The position numbers and the translations under genes are program-made. The notes under the pieces were generated by a model. It did no database searches, was not told the DNA's origin, and saw nothing but the letters and a program-made list of their open reading frames with translations. From Ehretia macrophylla (taxonomy: Eukaryota; Streptophyta; Magnoliopsida; Boraginales; Ehretiaceae), in the NCBI GenBank assembly GCA_037974665.1, contig CM075771.1, positions 35,076,425 to 35,140,424 of the forward strand: 64,000 bases of DNA, written 5' to 3'. Below, piece after piece: positions 24,808 to 35,870 of this stretch; positions within the stretch are counted from its first letter, which is position 1, and each line of letters begins with the position of its first letter.

Positions 24808-27800
24808 TTACAAATGCAAGAGATTTGATATTAAATTCCAACCCATCCATGGTTTTTTATCGGAGAGGGGAACAAAAGTGAGCTCGAACATTTCCTTAGA
24901 AATATGCTCACCACTTTCACAAAATCCTACAAGCTTAGCAACAATTTCTGCACTTTCTTGTACATGTTGCATATTCAGAGGGTCTGTCCATAGTTTATTA
25001 ACAAGTTGCAGCCTTCTCCTTTGTTTTCCTTCCGGTGGAATGTCCCATTTTAAATAAAGCAGTTCTCTTTCGTCTGCAGATAATTTTGAACTCACCCTCT
25101 TCGCGAGATATTCTCTCTCCTGCTTAAGAGCCTTAATGCTGCAACGCAAAAGCGCGTATTTAGTACATAGAAGTTCCAGATGCAGATGGTGAAAATGGAA
25201 ATGATAAAGAGAGTATGCTTCTGAAACAGTTGGAATTGTTACCTTGATGTTACAGGGCCAGGAGGGTCGTCGCCTAAGAGTGCTGGGCTTGCATTACCAA
25301 CCTCTGCCAAGTGCTGCTCCAGCCATGTCAACCTTCTGAGCTCAACTTCCATATATATCTGATCAGAAGGCTCTCCTTTAAATAACAAATAGAATTGAGT
25401 GCGATGTACAATTGACACGTGGCACAAATGCCACAACATGATAATTTGTTTTCTTTGCTCCTCAAACACCAAGTGCCACGCTACTGGAGATTGATCAATG
25501 GTGTTTGTCTCATCACTTTCAGTATCGTTCGCCTCCAACTCCAACACCTAATACCATATGTCAAACAAGAGGGAACACATCATGCCAAGTCAAGATGCAA
25601 TATTCAAGTGAACTTGAGCTAATTTTGACTGTGACATGCCACGAGTGCAATATCATATCAGGAATACATATTCCCCAAAGAAGGAAAAACAAAAAAATCA
25701 CTCCACATCACAACCTAGGCCTACAAGCACAATTAGTGTCGTAGGCTTAACTAACTGATTTTTATGGTAACCAAATGCTAATCTAGTTTACCTTTCAATA
25801 TTTATCTTAAGCCCAAAGTCACATTTGATTAAAACCAATTTGTTAAAAAGTATGTACAAGAATGCCGTGAAAAGAGGTAATGATTCTCACCTGACAGACC
25901 AGAAGCTGTTTCTGATATTGTAGCTTTGCTACCCGTTCCTTCAGCTCAGTAACATAAGCTTTAATACTCCGAATATTCTCCTCAGCTGCTTTCTTAAACA
26001 TCTTCTGCATCTTCTTTACACTGACAGAGTTAGGCTGCTTCAATAGAGGGGTGGGCTCCCTTGACGAAATGCAGCTGGTCTCCGCACTATTAGGAGTGCC
26101 CTTTAGCCTATGGGATGCATCAGAAACGGGCTGGTTGTTGTTTTCCGGGGCTCTGTTTTCGGTTTCATGATCCACTAATTTACGAGAGGAGTTCATAGGT
26201 GAGCATGGAGATCTAATTATATTTGGCATGTTAGGAGTGTTGCTAATGGCAAAAGGAAGGACTTTTTTCTTTTTCGATGAGGTCCTTGTATCAGGAGTCT
26301 CGTCTCCACTTGGTAGATACATGACTAGCTTGTCTATCGATCTCTGAACATTTTCAAGCTTTTGTTCCAAAGACGCTATATTATTTTCCTGAGAATTCAA
26401 CCGAGCAATCTCTTCTCTCAAGCTAGCTTTATCTTTGATCTCAATTTCTTCAGGAGTAGAACTGACGGCTTGCATGTCCTTAATTTCTGATAACAGCTTC
26501 GCAATTGTGTCAGCTGCGTCCTGACTCCCGAGTTTATGAGACACGACTTCCTTGTAAAGTAAATCAAGTGCACGATTTGCCTCGTCACCTAGCTGCCTCT
26601 GCCGCATCTCAAGCTTCCGAATTTCATGAACAAGCAAGGAGGGATCTGTAGAAGTAACTGAATGCCTAACCAGTGCCTGTCTTGCAAGTCGATTTCTTGC
26701 TGGAGTTTTCAGAAGAGGTCCACTGGAAACTGATCCATTATCAGTATTGAATGAAAGGCACTTAACCTCTTGACGAGAAGGCCCCTGGAGACTTGAGCCC
26801 TGGCATGGTCACAGGTTTAAGCACAGTAACCCTTTCATGCCCAAGGGGGGAGGGCAGGACGGGAGGAAAGTACATCATGTGTGTGTGTGTGTGTGTATAT
26901 ACATATATATATCCATTTATACATGTACGTATGTAATATAGATAATGATATCCCTTCAGCACCTTATGTGCACTTCTTTCTTGTTCGAGCTGGGATTGTG
27001 CAAGATCTCTTTGGCGCTTCAGCTCATTCATCTCTCTCTCCATCTGAATGTCAAAATTACTTGATAATCAGAACATGCAAACAGTCACAACGAGAAAGCA
27101 AATTACATTTATAAGCTGATGTCATCTAAAGTTAGACCTAAAGTTAGACCACAACGAGAAAGCATTCTACATTTTCAGAAGTGAAATGAATGCCATTTTC
27201 CCAATAGCTGATTCACAGATAGACCTAAAGTTAGACCACAATCTCTAAAAGACTTAAAAGTTGTTTCATACATAGACTTACAAAGTTCAACTCGTGAAAA
27301 ATTCACCAAGCAACATATGATTATTGTAGAGGGAACACTCAATTATATAGAGAGTAGCACTAGATAAAACTCATTAAAAATGGTGTACTAGACTTTGCCT
27401 GTATGATACCTGCTGGATTTTCAATTCCTTCTCCATGAGTAAAGACCTTAAACTTGATGAGCGGGATACCTCGGGACTCCGGAGCTCAGCTTCAAGTCTT
27501 GCTACTTCCTTCTGCAAATGCTTCACTAGTTGTTTCTCTTCAACAACCTACAGCATCAAAAAGCTAACAGCTTAGGACATTTCGCTATTGAAATGATAGG
27601 TAGAAAGATAAGACCAATTCTTCACTCAACTAAAATCACTTGCATAGCTAACAGAGGGGCTTTAACATGATAACTCTTTTGTTATAACATAGAGTTAATA
27701 TATCATTGTTGTTATAAGACTTGAATAAGTTTTCATTTAAGATTAAATATTTTCTTCTACAGCTAAAAAGATTAACATTTGTGTTAAGATATTAATGTAG

Positions 27801-30626
27801 TTATACGACTTGTTTCACATACCATGTTTACTTGGGCACTGTTTGTGACTTCCTTTGCATTTGTTGCAAAATTGAGTGTGTTCCGTGATTGCTCCACATG
27901 ACTTAAGGCAGGACTCATGGTGCAAATTATTGCTGTTCGTGCATTTCCTCCTAGTGCAGGCTGCAATATTCTCGTGAGTTTTGAATCTCTGTAAGGTATA
28001 TGGACACTCCTCCGCCCACCACTGCAAAGGGACAGGATACAAAAATGTTCAGAAGCAAGTGATTGCACATTCTACTGAATTCATATTCTAAACTTTATCA
28101 TCTTTGAGATTGGCCTTTATTTTGAAACTAGTTTGATACTGGGTTATGCCAAAAGAAGATTCATAAGAAAGAGAAATATAATTAATCAACCCACATGTTC
28201 CACAGTCACTTAAATAACTCATGAATTGTGTTTTTTCTAGCCTTAAATTTACCTACCTTAGTTTCCTGATCACAGTTGTCAAAGTCAACAAGCTTCGATT
28301 AATATGGCTCCCTTCCTTCAACTTTGTACCATCTGCTTTTGTCTGAGATGCTCGCTCACTTCCAGCAAGATCCACAAGATTCTGGAGATCACAGAGTTCG
28401 ACATGAAATCTTGAACATAAGACAAAAATCTTAAGTGAGTGAAGATATTACATACCAAGCTTGCTAAGAAAGATTTTATGCTTCCTGAGTTCTCCCGCAA
28501 ACTACTCTCGATGGTCTGGGTAAAATGTCAAAACAAATGGACACAGAGCGTCAGCCATGATTAGATTCAAATGTCAACCACACATATCTATGACTCAGGG
28601 ACAATACCAAGAAATAGTTGAAAAGAATATCTCATAACAAGGAATATTTTTTGCACTATGAAGAACAGAATAAACTACATTTTAGTAAGACAAATATAGA
28701 AATCAGCAGTTTGAGGATGTCCACAGAGATCTTAAAGCTATTGCAAAAGAATGATCCGGCTGGCTGTTTAACCAATAAAATGGATAGAGATGAATATAGA
28801 TAGACACAAAATGAGTACAAGTCTTCATCGTTTGTGGGTAGCTAATTTCTGAAAGGTAGTTATTTGAGGATGTCCACAGAGCTTCAAGTTTTTGTAAAAG
28901 AATGATCAGGTTGTCTATGTAACTGACAGAACCCCGATAAAGATGAAGATAGATAGACAAAATGAGGGAGAATTCATCACAATTGGATGTATGCAGAACT
29001 CAGAAAGCTATGCTTTCTCCCTTTCTAATATACAAGGAATTCCAAATGTTGGAAAAGCATGAATCTCCAATACTGGTAGTTTTCTGTCAGTACACTGGTA
29101 TGAAGCCAATGAAATGTCATAAATCATAAAGATTCACCAAATCAAAAGAATCAACAAAAGATTAATGGCAAAGTTCAAAAATGGGCAAAAGGATTCTGTC
29201 CAGGTTAGCAACCTCGGATACTTGAAAATGCAGAAAGCAGAATATTATATGTAAAGTTCATGAGTGTAACCTATACAGTCCCAAACATACCAGCCTGATT
29301 ATCTGATGTGACCTCGAACTTTTATCATTCAGAGCTGTTTCTCCCACTTGTCTCTGGGCTGCAAAGCATGCTATTTGTCAATACAATATACAGAGAAATA
29401 CAACAGACGAATTAAGCATCATATTCTTTTTTTATGTTAAAAGAACTTTATTCCATTTTGAAAAAATAATGACAGCTCTACACGGTCAAACCCCAAATAC
29501 ATTTCCACTTGATAGCAACGATCATAAGAACCAAAATACCTACAGCTGAAGCTAAAAGTGTACCTTCACAGATGCTGAATAAGTGCCTTAGATGTTGATC
29601 ATCCATAACAACCTCTTCCGATAATTTGTCAACAACAGTACCTTTCTGCAATTTTTTCAGAAGAAACAATTCGATCAAGAGGTTCAAAGAAAAGGATTGA
29701 AATCTTCATCTTCCTGTAAAGATCTGATTATATTTACCTCAGGGTCATCCAATAGGCGAAGGGAGCCAGACTCCCGGTTTAAAAGGTCCATCACAGTCTC
29801 ATTGTAGATTTCTAATGCAGAAAACTTGAGCACAAAGTCCCTTTCTGAATTCTACGAGCCATGATATGAAGAATTAAAAATTAGCAATCAAATGCCACTT
29901 ACATCATAAAGGGTAACTAACATTACAAAATGCTCAACCATAAAGAACTGCAGCGTAGATTTGAGCATAATCACTTACATTCAAGATGTGCTCATATATG
30001 TCCTTGAAAGCATTCTCAGCTACACCCTTCATAGTAAAAGTCTTTCCACTGCTAGTTTGCCCATATGCAAAAATTGTAGCTGCAAAAGGGGACAGGCAAT
30101 GTGAATAGGGTAACTCGAAAGGAAAGTCAAACAAAAATTTGAAGCAAAGCCACATTACCAAGTCTCAATTTAACATAAGCATGCCATTACCGTTGATTCC
30201 ATTTAAAGCAGAGAGAGCAACATCTCTAGCTCCTTCCTCATAAACATTTCGAGTTGTACAGGATGGTTCAAAAACTCTATCTGGCATATACAATTTCAAA
30301 ATCAGATATGCACAGAGTTTAAAACATAAACTTGAGACAGTAATAATATAGTAAACAATCCTTCACTAAATTTAATCAGAACTGGATAAAATACCAAATA
30401 TAAATGGTGCGGTAGGCCTATCATGGTTTAAATTCTTGGACACAATAGTGTGTTCATCAGTCACTTCCCAAGCAATAAGATCATAAGCAGCCTGCTCTTT
30501 CGTGCTCAAAGGCCTCACACGAACAGTCACAAGAATCTTCTCTTCCCGGGCTTTTGGCCCGCCTGGTGTACATGATGGAGTCCTCCTAATCTTTGAAGAT
30601 GGTGTTAGTGGTGTCCCTATTGTCAT
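24808..30626 (-). CDS. Kinesin-7, NACK2/TETRASPORE-like (phragmoplast cytokinesis)
   Basis: Plus-end motor of the plant NACK group, which brings an NPK1-type MAPKKK to the phragmoplast midzone and drives cell-plate expansion. Fourteen exons: 30626-30395, 30280-30191, 30079-29979, 29851-29738, 29645-29564, 29358-29291, 28515-28456, 28381-28257, 28021-27823, 27547-27410, 27043-26963, 26799-25891, 25547-25243, 25138-24808, giving 944 aa (about 950 is usual). Motor motifs: P-loop GQTSSGKT 114-121, switch I NDKSSRSH 217-224, switch II DLAGSE 253-258. A coiled coil follows (about 360-460). The C-terminal domain found in NACK kinesins ([20 protein letters not shown]) begins near residue 750. The N-terminus [17 protein letters not shown] is rich in TP sites, including CDK-like TPSSK. 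The real start is ATG 30626; the upstream GTG is not used. The N-terminus and '[20 protein letters not shown]' favour NACK2/TES over NACK1. The exon 11/12 acceptor (26800) has a weak pyrimidine tract. Confidence 0.93.
28709..28965. repeat. Imperfect duplication in kinesin intron 7
   Basis: In kinesin intron 6 (28516-29290), segments at about 28709-28814 and 28862-28965 share 'tttgaggatgtccacagag', 'aaaagaatgatc' and a gatagata-rich end. The two copies are about 150 bp apart and have diverged. Confidence 0.7.
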
Positions 30627-31558
30627 CTTCACAATAATCTACCTGTCTAACCAAAACAGAATTTGAAACTCTAGTACCATTAACACATTTTATCCTCATA
30701 ATTAACAGGTTTTATACATAAAAAAGCATATTATGCTCCCTACTATTGTTGTCTTTTAATATAATAATCAGCAATTTCTTCAATGATTAATTACTATTAA
30801 TCCAAATGAATAAATGGAGCATATAAAAGTTTCCTTTTGTCACAAATACGATAAGATGAACCGCTTATGACCCCCATAATGCCATTGTCTCATAACGTTA
30901 CAAGAGAAATCAAACAACTGGTAACCTTCGATACAACAGTGATGAAGTGACGAATACATGATCATAACTACAAATTAGAAAGCGATTTATTTAAGTACTT
31001 ATCATCATTAATTCAATGCCAGTCTCGATCTTCCCATAACGTTACGATACAATGAGCATTACTACAGGATCCAAACCTAAGAAAATAAATTTGTCAGCCC
31101 TAAAAATCTATTAAATAACAACCCATGAATTAGAAAAAAGAAAAGCATATCGAAGATAGTACAAAAAAGAAACAAAATTTATTCGAACGAGTAAATATTT
31201 CAAGAAGGCTTAATCAGCGTAGTTTCCATTTCTGCAAAATATCTAACAAAAGAAACATCTGAAAATAAAAAAATAAAAAGAAAAAAGAAATAGAAAAGGA
31301 GAAAATGAGTTAACTTACACTGGTGAAAATCACCTGAAAATCAACTGCTCTGTGTAGAAAGAAAGACAACACACAATGTGGATAAGTGATTTTTTTTTTC
31401 CTCTTTTTTATTTTTCTTTCCTTTTCTTGTTGAATTGGAGAGAGATTTTTCAGAGAGAGAGAGAGAGAGCACCTGAGAGGGTTTTGTTTTGTTTTTTTTT
31501 TTTGAAGGAAAGTGGGAGATGTTAACGGCTAGTTTCTCATTTTCAATATTTATTTATA
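30627..31558 (-). promoter_or_regulatory. Kinesin leader and promoter region
   Basis: Upstream of the kinesin ATG. No competing gene was seen. The stretch contains (GA)n at about 31454-31469, pyrimidine/purine-rich runs and a candidate mitosis-specific element at 31521-31530. The leader may contain an intron, which I could not define. Confidence 0.45.
31521..31530 (+). promoter_or_regulatory. Candidate MSA (M-phase activator) element
   Basis: GTTAACGGCTA (31521-31531) carries the AACGG core bound by three-repeat MYB factors in G2/M-phase plant genes, including NACK kinesins. It lies about 0.9 kb upstream of the kinesin ATG and close to the likely transcription start. A single 5-bp core is weak evidence by itself. 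Confidence 0.4.
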
Positions 31559-31964
31559 GGATATTTATGCAAATGGTCCAAATTTTTTATCTTTTTTTAT
31601 ATTTAAAATTTTTATCTTTTATTTTGGATAAAATAATTGTTTGTCTTTTATTTTGGTGATAGTTATTAGTCTTTGAAGCAAACTATGTTAAAAAATAGCG
31701 TTAGTGAGTATGTGAATGACATGTGACCGTAAAATACATAAACTTTAGGATGGTTATTTTTTATTGTGTGACAATTTTACCCCTGAACATTTATGAATTT
31801 TGTAATCACGTACTCACTAACGATATTTTTTTTATGAATTTTACTCTAAGAACTAACGATTGTTACCAAAATGAAAGATGAAGGCTCACTTTGTTCAAAA
31901 TAAAATATAAAAGATTTAAATATCAAAAAAGATAAAGATCTATAACTATTTTGATAAATTATCC
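31559..31964. mobile_element. Mutator-like MITE, exact 9-bp TSD
   Basis: A 406-bp element beginning GGATATTTATGC and ending with the approximate inverse ATAAATTATCC, flanked by an exact 9-bp duplication TTATTTATA (31550-31558, 31965-31973). Long imperfect inverted arms include a shared block around 'aaaatttttatcttttattttg' and its inverse. There is no transposase. It sits directly upstream of the kinesin promoter. Confidence 0.75.
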
Positions 31965-31982
31965 TTATTTATATTTAAAATT

Positions 31983-32323
31983 GAGAAATTTGCACAAATG
32001 GTCCTTATGTTTCCGTAAAATTTTAAATTCATCTTAATTGTTCAAAATTGGTTAATTTAATCTCTATTATTTTTTAAAAAATTTAAGTTTATTGATCAAA
32101 ATTAACTAATTTAATCCTATTATTTTCAAAAAAAAATAATTTAGTCCCTACCTAAATTGACTAAATTATTATTTTTTTAAAATAAGGATTAAATTATTTT
32201 TTAAAAAAATAATAGAAGCTAAATTGACTATTTTAAATAATATAAACGAATTTAAAATATTTTAATGAATAATAAAAATAAATTTAATTTTTTTTAAAAA
32301 AATATTAGAACCGTAATTTTCCC
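31983..32323. mobile_element. Second Mutator-like MITE, exact 9-bp TSD
   Basis: Only 18 bp from the previous element. It begins GAGAAATTTGCACAAATGG and ends CCGTAATTTTCCC. The flanking duplication TTTAAAATT is exact (31974-31982, 32324-32332). The terminal 'gcaaatggtcc'/'gcacaaatggtcc' shared with its neighbour shows they are related. The inverted arms consist largely of 'aattagtttaatc'-type AT repeats. Confidence 0.75.
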
Positions 32324-32665
32324 TTTAAAATTTATTGAATTTTAACGTTACCGTACGCCTCGCGACACCTGAAGATCTTATTACGATGCGAGATTTTTTG
32401 AATGGGTTGTGGTATAAATAAATGAGTCCACTGGACTCACTCCTGGCATGTGAGTACGTGACCCCAATTAATATTGGATTGGACTTTTTAGGTCACGGGT
32501 TAGGAGCGGGGTTTTTTGAGCATTAATGGGCTTTAAAATCAGGCCCGAACCATGTATTGATTAGATGCTTATTTGAAGTTGTGAAACGAGTGAATTTTTC
32601 ATTTTTCATATTAGGTACTAATATTTTAGCATATAGTTGTGTCAAGAATTCAAACCTACACTTAA

Positions 32666-33116
32666 CAGCTTGTTTGGATTGGCAATATTAAAGGAAAGGA
32701 AAGGTTAGGGAGGGATTTTTAAATCATTTCCCTTGTTTGGATTGCAATTTTAGAGGAAGAAAAGGTTATGGAGGTGTTCCAAAATCCCACCATTTTCTTT
32801 AATGAGATGGATTTTACAATCCTTCTAATTTAGAGTTTTTTGGAGGAAAATGAAAGTAAAGTTATAAAAAGTCTATTTTGTCCCTATATATCTTATTGTT
32901 AAAAAAATAAAAATAAAAAGGTATTTGAGTAATTTTTCATTTAAAATGAACCTTTCATTTCCTTTCCTTCTCCAATCCAAACAAAAAATCATAAAATCAT
33001 TTTCCTTTATTTCAATTATTTTTTTTTTACAATCCAAACAAGGTAATTCATTTCCTTTATTTTTCTTCCTTTACTTTACTTTCATTTCCTTTCCCTCTTG
33101 CAATCCAAACAGGGGC
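32666..33116. mobile_element. TIR MITE with TAA duplication
   Basis: The left end CAGCTTGTTTGGATTGGCAA is mirrored by the right end TTGCAATCCAAACAGGGGC, flanked by TAA (32663-32665, 33117-33119). Inside, 'ttgtttggattg' and its inverse recur (32733, 33030), suggesting a compound or duplicated terminus. The 451-bp element is non-coding; the frame at 32925-33119 is an artefact. Confidence 0.65.
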
Positions 33117-33341
33117 TAAGAGTAGGTAGAATGGATCAGGTAAAGGTCTATTGTAATTAAATATTTTAATTTTGAACTACGACTTCGATCTTTGTTATAC
33201 AAAAAAGAAAAAAATAATTTAAACTTGACATATGCATATCCAATGTCAAATTTGAATTTTCTTCTCTTCTGGAGGCTACTAAGTTTTAATTCTTTCTATA
33301 AGTAGTCATAGGAATTTAATTGCACATGCGTTAGGAATTTT

Positions 33342-33538
33342 ATCTTGACATTGTTACTCTCATGTCTAGAAAGGAGGAAAGTAAGCATAAGAAAGCTAAC
33401 AAAATATGTAAACACCAATATTCATCTTGACATTGTTGCTCTCATGTCTAGAAAGGAGGAAAGTAAACATAAGAAAGCTAACAAAATATGTAAACACCAA
33501 TATTTAATGAATTTTATCTTGACATTGTTGCTCTCAGG
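33342..33538. repeat. Tandem repeat, 82-bp unit, 2.3 copies
   Basis: Copies start at 33342, 33424 and (partial) 33516, each with 'atcttgacattgtt(a/g)ctctca'. The first two are nearly identical over 82 bp, so the duplication is recent. Confidence 0.9.
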
Positions 33539-34147
33539 TGCCAATCGTCACTTATTGTCTAATCCACGTATTTGTTTTTAGTACCTAAACACCAATATTT
33601 AATGAATTATTTGTTTATTCAGTAAAAATAAAATTAAAAACTCTATTTAGGGAACCCTAAATTTAATACCTACCTAAAAAGTAAGAAATACGTAACATAT
33701 ACTATTCTATTTGACAACACGAAGAAACTTTAAAATCATAAAGTGAAATGAGTTGACTAAGTGGCATTCTATTTGGCTAAGATCAAAATCAAGTAGTCTA
33801 TTTATTTTTATTTTTTTTTGGTCAAAGAAAAATTCATTGAACATGAAAAGAGTACAAACATTGATCTTATCCCATAGTATGCAAGTCTTTCCACGAGAAA
33901 TCGAACAAGGAGGGCGGAATGTTCCTAGTCCAATTACAAGATAATTGCTAGTTGGCAGCAGAATCTAATCCTGACACAAACAAATACGAGAGGCGAAATG
34001 TAGACCATAGACTAAGGGGTGGAATATGAATATTGAGCCGTCCTCCTTGGAAGTAGAAACTCATCATAGTCATACGGAAGAATATTGTTGCATTAGATAT
34101 TACGCGCATTTTGTTAGACATTCACAAAATGGAGACAAAGTTTGTTA

Positions 34148-34482
34148 GGTTATCCTCAATAGAGTCTTTAAATTGTAAAACTTTTTTAATTTGGGTATTT
34201 TTAGAGACTTCAGTCTCTAAAAGCAACACTATTCATGGCAAAAGTACGTGGGGTCCACCACTTTTGGCTTAAAAGATGCCAATATAGAGATCCAGTCTCT
34301 ATTTTTTTTAACAAATTTATGGAAGAAAATGGAGACTGGGTCTCTATTTTGGCATCTTTTAAGCCAAAAGTGGTGGACCCCACGTACTTTTTCCATGAAT
34401 AGTGTTATTTTTAGAGACTGGAGTCTCTAAAAACACCTAAATTATGAATGTTTTGTATTTGAAGACTCCATTGAGGATGCCC
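34148..34482. mobile_element. Foldback MITE (family B, copy 1), TTA duplication
   Basis: A 335-bp near-perfect palindrome. The left end GGTTATCCTCAATAGAGTC is mirrored by GACTCCATTGAGGATGCCC, with TTA on each side. The arms meet at a centre (34292-34339) containing AACAAATTT. Both arms carry the phrase 'gtggggtccaccacttttgg' or its inverse. TTA duplication points to PIF/Harbinger-Tourist. As RNA it would form one long hairpin. Confidence 0.75.
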
Positions 34483-34613
34483 TTAACTAATTAAAATATG
34501 GGACAAGTTAATGGGTTATAGTAGTGATAGAACGTTTAAATTATGGATAAGATATTTATTTATATCTCGAATTCAAATCAATTAAGTGGCTATCAGTTCA
34601 GAAGGAGTTGTCG

Positions 34614-34900
34614 CCATACTTCTTTTGAGAGGGAGTATGTCCCGCTCAAGTCCAAAATTATAGTTTTACAAGTGATATTAGTGTTTTAAGCATAAAAAAA
34701 AAAAAATAACTATTTGACTTTCAAATCAATTGATTCAAAATAGTAACTAAGTTATTTGTTAAACTTACAACACTTAATTATAAACTACACATTTAACACT
34801 TTTTTATCAATGTATACTCATGTTGAGGATCTGACGTCTTTGTCAAAGTCAAGATTGCAGAGGTGGCTCTCACCGCTTTCTTGATGTAACACTTTGCCCC
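34614..34900. repeat. Direct repeat R, copy 1
   Basis: About 287 bp, strongly similar to 35562-35870, starting with 'cttttgagagggagtatgtc' and ending 'gtaacacttt'. The two copies are in direct orientation and are separated only by the Tourist-like element at 34908-35552. No coding content. Confidence 0.75.
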
Positions 34901-34907
34901 TAACTAA

Positions 34908-35146
34908 GGCCAACTCCAACAGCTTCCCTACATTTCTCCCTACATGTAGGGGATTTATAACACTTTTCCTACATCTAGGATCCCCTATTTGAGTTTCACT
35001 CTAACAGCTTCCTTAAATTTAATTAATCTATTAGTTTAGGGAATCCCTATTTCAGTTTCACTCCAACAGCTCCCCTATTGTAGAGACCTCTTATTTTTGT
35101 TTTATTCAAATATTTTATTCTTTTATTTCAATTAAACATATCATTA

Positions 35147-35188
<42 letters not shown>

Positions 35189-35552
35189 CAAATACCTTCT
35201 ATTTTTAATTACTAACATAAATTTTTATTTTTAAATATTATTTTTTATTGTTTGAGTTAAAACTTTTTTGATAATTTTTAATTTTTTGATTATATTTGTT
35301 ATCGTTGGAGAGTTTAATTTTTAAAGTTTTTATTTTATTTTATTTTTTAATATTTTTCTGACAGTGAATAGTGTTTAGGGGATGGAGTAGGGGATGATGA
35401 TTTTTCTCCTACATGTAGAGAATATGAAAATAAGTGTAGGGATCCCCTACAATTTAGGGGATGGGGTAGGGGATCTGTTGGAGTGCAATTACTCCAATTC
35501 CCTCCCTACATGTAGAGTAGGGAGTCATGTAGGGACTCTCTTGGAGTTGGCC
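34908..35552. mobile_element. Tourist-like MITE inserted between direct repeats
   Basis: Ends GGCCAACTCCAACAGCTTCC and the inverse CTTGGAGTTGGCC, flanked by TAA (34905-34907, 35553-35555), giving a 645-bp element with subterminal 'ctacatgtaggg' repeats. It contains a (TA)n run at about 35149-35186. TAA duplication and GGCC-type ends fit the PIF/Harbinger-Tourist group. Confidence 0.75.
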
Positions 35553-35561
35553 TAACATGCA

Positions 35562-35870
35562 CCATATTTCTTTTGAGAGGGAGTATGTCCCGCTCAGGTC
35601 CAAAATTCTGAGCTCACAAGTGACACTAGTATTTTAAGTATAAAAAATAATTATTTGACCCTCAAATCACTTGACCTGAAATGGTTAATCAAGTTATTAC
35701 TTAAACTTATAACACTTAATTATAAATTACATATTTAACACTTTTTCCATCAACGAGGGATATTACACATATTCCTGTTGAGGATTTGACGTCCTTGTCA
35801 GGGACAAATATCAGGTAGTCAGGATTGCAGAGAAGGCTCTCACCGCCTTTTTGGTGTAACACTTTATCCC
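35562..35870. repeat. Direct repeat R, copy 2
   Basis: Partner of 34614-34900. It holds about 25 bp absent from copy 1 ('gacaaatatcaggtagtcag' region near 35801-35820) and an extra 'gagggatattacac'. It is therefore not an exact recent duplicate. Confidence 0.75.

Noticed and set aside
30627..30632. GTG as an upstream kinesin start
   Set aside because: The ATG at 30626 begins the family-typical MTIGTP; GTG would be a non-standard plant start with no support.
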